DNA from: Desulfobacterales bacterium
GTDB lineage: Bacteria > Desulfobacterota > Desulfobacteria > Desulfobacterales > JAHEIW01
Assembly (NCBI GenBank): GCA_030145015.1
Contig: JAQYWI010000221.1
Span: 1-8,252, forward strand
Reading direction: 5' to 3'
Length of the DNA: 8,252 nucleotides
The notes beneath the pieces were generated by a model. The model had not been told where the DNA came from. It did not search any database and saw only the letters and a list, made by a program, of their open reading frames with translations. The translations under genes were made by a program, and so were the position numbers. The stretch's first letter is position 1. The number at the start of each line of letters is the position of its first letter. Shown here one piece after another: positions 5,999-8,252 of the stretch.

Positions 5999-6005
5999 AG
6001 GAATT

Positions 6006-8252
6006 TTATGAACCCATCTCTTTTATCCGGTTCAGATTGGACTCTAATTTTTGCTGCTTTTCCTGAAGGCCGGAATGTTTTGCTTTTACCTGTTCGACGA
6101 CATCATTTGGCGCCTTGTTAAGGAAACCATCATTTTCCAGCTTTTTTGAAACCACGGCCAACTCTTTCGTCAGCTTATTCATTTCTTTTTCGAGCCGCCG
6201 GGCCTCTTTGCTAAAATCGATGATTCCTTCTAAAGGAACAAATATCGTGGCCCCGCCAACCACAGCGGTAGCTGAAGATTTTGGTCTTTCAGCGCTCGCA
6301 TTGACGCTAAAAGCATTCAGTTTGGCAAGGTTGATAATGATATCCTGATGCTGTTCCAATGTGGTCTTAACATTCGTTTCTTTGGTTTGAACCGTGGCTG
6401 TCAGATTTAAGGAAGGCGCAATATTCATTTCTCCTCTGATGTTCCTGACGGCGGATATGAGTTCGATTAACAGGTCCATTTCAGATTCGGCCTTATTTTC
6501 ACGGCGGATGTCAGCGCTGTCCTTTCGATCCGCAGGATATACGGCTTTCATAATTGATCCCCGGGTTCCAGGCAGTTTATGCCATATTTCTTCGGTTACA
6601 AACGGCATAAACGGATGCAGCAGGATGAGGGTGTCGTGCATGACGCGCCATAAAACGCCCAGAGTGGTCTCTTTTTTTTGCGGTCCTTCTTTTTCATAAA
6701 GCGCCGGTTTGATCGCCTCAAGATACCAGTCACAAAATTGGTGCCAGACAAAATTGTAGATCTCGGCAGCCGCGTCGTTAAAGCGGTAGCTTTCCAGAGC
6801 CTCGGCCACTGTCTGGGTAACCCGCTGCAGGCGGGACAAAATCCAGCGGTCCGGAAGCGAAAGGCCGTCAAAGTTGATCTTCTCGTAGGGTTGATCGATA
6901 TGCATCAGCGCGAACCGGGCGGCATTCCACAGTTTGTTCACAAAATGACGGTATCCCTCGATCCGCTTTTCCGACATTTTGACGTCCCGGCCCTGGGCGG
7001 CAAAAGCCGCCAGCGTAAAACGGAAAGCATCGGTGCCGTACTGCTCGATTACCGTTAAGGGGTCGATGACGTTACCCGTGGACTTGCTCATTTTTTTACC
7101 TTCTTCATCGCGAACGAGCGCGTGCACGTAGACGTCTTTAAAGGGCACATCTTTCATGAATTGGATGCCCATCATCATCATGCGCGCCACCCAGAAGAAA
7201 AGGATGTCAAATGCGGTTACCAGAACCGATGTGGGATAAAACGTTTTTAAAAGAGGGGTCTTATCCGGCCAGCCCATGGTGGAAAACGGCCACAGGGCTG
7301 AACTGAACCAGGTATCCAGCACGTCGGTTTCCTGCACCAGTTTTGCGCCGCCGCATTGGGTGCATGCCTGCGGCGCTTCCATGGAAACGATCATCTCTTC
7401 ACAATCTGCGCATGTCCAGGCCGGTATCTGATGACCCCACCATATCTGGCGGGAGATGCACCAATCACGGATATTTTCCATCCAGTCGTAATAGGTTTTG
7501 GTCCACATATCGGGTATGATGCGGGTCTGGCCGGATTTTACCGCTTTAATTGCCTGCTGAGCCAGCGGTTTTACCTTCACAAACCATTGCCTTGAAAGAT
7601 TTGGTTCCACCATTGTATGGCAGCGATAACAATGCCCGACACTGTGTTTGTAGGGTTCGATTTCTTCAAGCAGCTTTTCTTTTTCCAGGGCTTTGATGAC
7701 GGCCTTGCGGGCTTCAAATCGGTCCAGACCCGCAAAACTCCCGGCCTCATCCGTCATTTTCCCATCGTCTCCGATCACCTTTATAGCGGGCAAGTCGTGG
7801 CGCATTCCGATATCAAAATCATTGGGGTCGTGGGCCGGTGTTACCTTCAACCCACCGGTACCAAACGCCATATCAACATAGCTGTCTTTGATAAGTGGAA
7901 TTTCCCTGTTCATCAACGGGAGCATAACGGCTTCTGATTTAAGATCGTGGTAGCGTTCATCATCCGGATGAACGGCAACAGCCGTATCGCCCAGCATGGT
8001 TTCGGGTCGGGTTGTGGCAACCACAATGGCGCCTTTACCTTTTACAAACGGGTAGCGGATATGATACAGGTGGCCGTCCCTTTCTTCGTGTTCGACCTCC
8101 AGATCCGCCAGGGCCGTATGACAGCGATGGCACCAGTTGATGATGTAATCGTCTTGATAGATAAGGCCTTCATGGTAAAGCTCGACAAAAACCTTGCGCA
8201 CCGCACGCGACAAGCCTTCATCCATGGTGAAGCGTTCACGTTTCCAATCACA
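6006..8252 (-). CDS. valS: Valyl-tRNA synthetase, C-terminal 748 residues (5' end off window)
   Basis: This cytoplasmic class Ia enzyme charges tRNA-Val and edits mischarged threonine. The reading frame stays open to the right edge; from about residue 1 the fragment reads CDWKRERFTMDEGLSRAVR, so perhaps 130-180 N-terminal residues including the HIGH motif lie outside. ATG 8225 is an internal methionine, not the start. Seen in order are the CP1 editing domain with TTRPETMLGDTAVAVHPDD (about 80-98) and GTGGLKVTPAHDPNDFD, a zinc-type Cys set CADC...CTQC (about 281-300), DVLDTWFSSALWPFSTMGWP, the KMSKS motif (387-391) in GKKMSKSTGNVIDPL, the anticodon-binding helices with WHQFCDWYLEAIKP, and a C-terminal coiled-coil tRNA arm from about 675 to the end (PLEGIIDFSKEARRLEKE onward). 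The motifs all look intact and bacterial. The gene ends at TAA 6008-6006, and a heptamer array begins 7 nt later; rhomboid follows on the same strand. Confidence 0.97.
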   Translation of the reverse strand, partial: CDWKRERFTMDEGLSRAVRKVFVELYHEGLIYQDDYIINWCHRCHTALADLEVEHEERDGHLYHIRYPFVKGKGAIVVATTRPETMLGDTAVAVHPDDERYHDLKSEAVMLPLMNREIPLIKDSYVDMAFGTGGLKVTPAHDPNDFDIGMRHDLPAIKVIGDDGKMTDEAGSFAGLDRFEARKAVIKALEKEKLLEEIEPYKHSVGHCYRCHTMVEPNLSRQWFVKVKPLAQQAIKAVKSGQTRIIPDMWTKTYYDWMENIRDWCISRQIWWGHQIPAWTCADCEEMIVSMEAPQACTQCGGAKLVQETDVLDTWFSSALWPFSTMGWPDKTPLLKTFYPTSVLVTAFDILFFWVARMMMMGIQFMKDVPFKDVYVHALVRDEEGKKMSKSTGNVIDPLTVIEQYGTDAFRFTLAAFAAQGRDVKMSEKRIEGYRHFVNKLWNAARFALMHIDQPYEKINFDGLSLPDRWILSRLQRVTQTVAEALESYRFNDAAAEIYNFVWHQFCDWYLEAIKPALYEKEGPQKKETTLGVLWRVMHDTLILLHPFMPFVTEEIWHKLPGTRGSIMKAVYPADRKDSADIRRENKAESEMDLLIELISAVRNIRGEMNIAPSLNLTATVQTKETNVKTTLEQHQDIIINLAKLNAFSVNASAERPKSSATAVVGGATIFVPLEGIIDFSKEARRLEKEMNKLTKELAVVSKKLENDGFLNKAPNDVVEQVKAKHSGLQEKQQKLESNLNRIKEMGS

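Noticed and set aside
5717..6066. Plus-strand open frames across the heptamer array (peptides rich in GLRV and CFRV) that look like a repeat protein
   Set aside because: The peptide periodicity is a by-product of a 7-nt word read in threes. The frames start inside the rhomboid gene or the array, have no ribosome site, and end in low-complexity sequence overlapping valS.

Overview
The window reads as ordinary chromosome from a Gram-negative bacterium, most plausibly a Desulfobacterota (former Deltaproteobacteria) relative. That placement is inference. It rests on moderate base composition, an archaeal/deltaproteobacterial-style LeuC of about 428 residues, an orphan receiver-GGDEF regulator, and short-word repeat arrays in the gaps, which I associate from memory with such genomes. 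No rRNA, tRNA, phage, transposase or CRISPR array is visible.

Layout, left to right: the first 24 codons of leuD (-), leuC (-), a 224-bp gap, lepA (-), a 207-bp divergent promoter gap, a receiver-GGDEF diguanylate cyclase (+), a 197-bp convergent gap, a rhomboid protease with a DnaJ C-terminal-like tail (-), a 254-bp gap, and the C-terminal 748 residues of valS (-), which runs off the right edge. leuC and leuD are the two subunits of isopropylmalate isomerase (leucine synthesis). lepA and valS are translation genes. The GGDEF protein would turn an unknown phosphorylation input into c-di-GMP. The genes do not form one pathway. Only leuC-leuD is clearly an operon pair.

The most unusual content lies between the genes. 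Three of the four larger gaps are largely built of short repeated words, with a different word in each. Next to rhomboid there are 22 in-phase heptamers NCGNGTT without an indel (5763-5916), followed by a core and a four-heptamer inverted array (5968-5998). Between the GGDEF and rhomboid genes there are 9/10-nt words (AAGTGCCTA / AAATGAGCTA types) in two inverted arms around a 72-nt core (4590-4762). At the lepA 3' end there are ATTCCGN heptamers that run into the last codons and stop of lepA (1599-1636). All three sit directly at the 3' end of a gene. The only larger gap without one is the purely divergent promoter gap, which instead carries a near-consensus sigma-70 promoter. I regard this as one class of intergenic element of unknown origin and function. 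A second notable feature is the rhomboid/DnaJ-C fusion.
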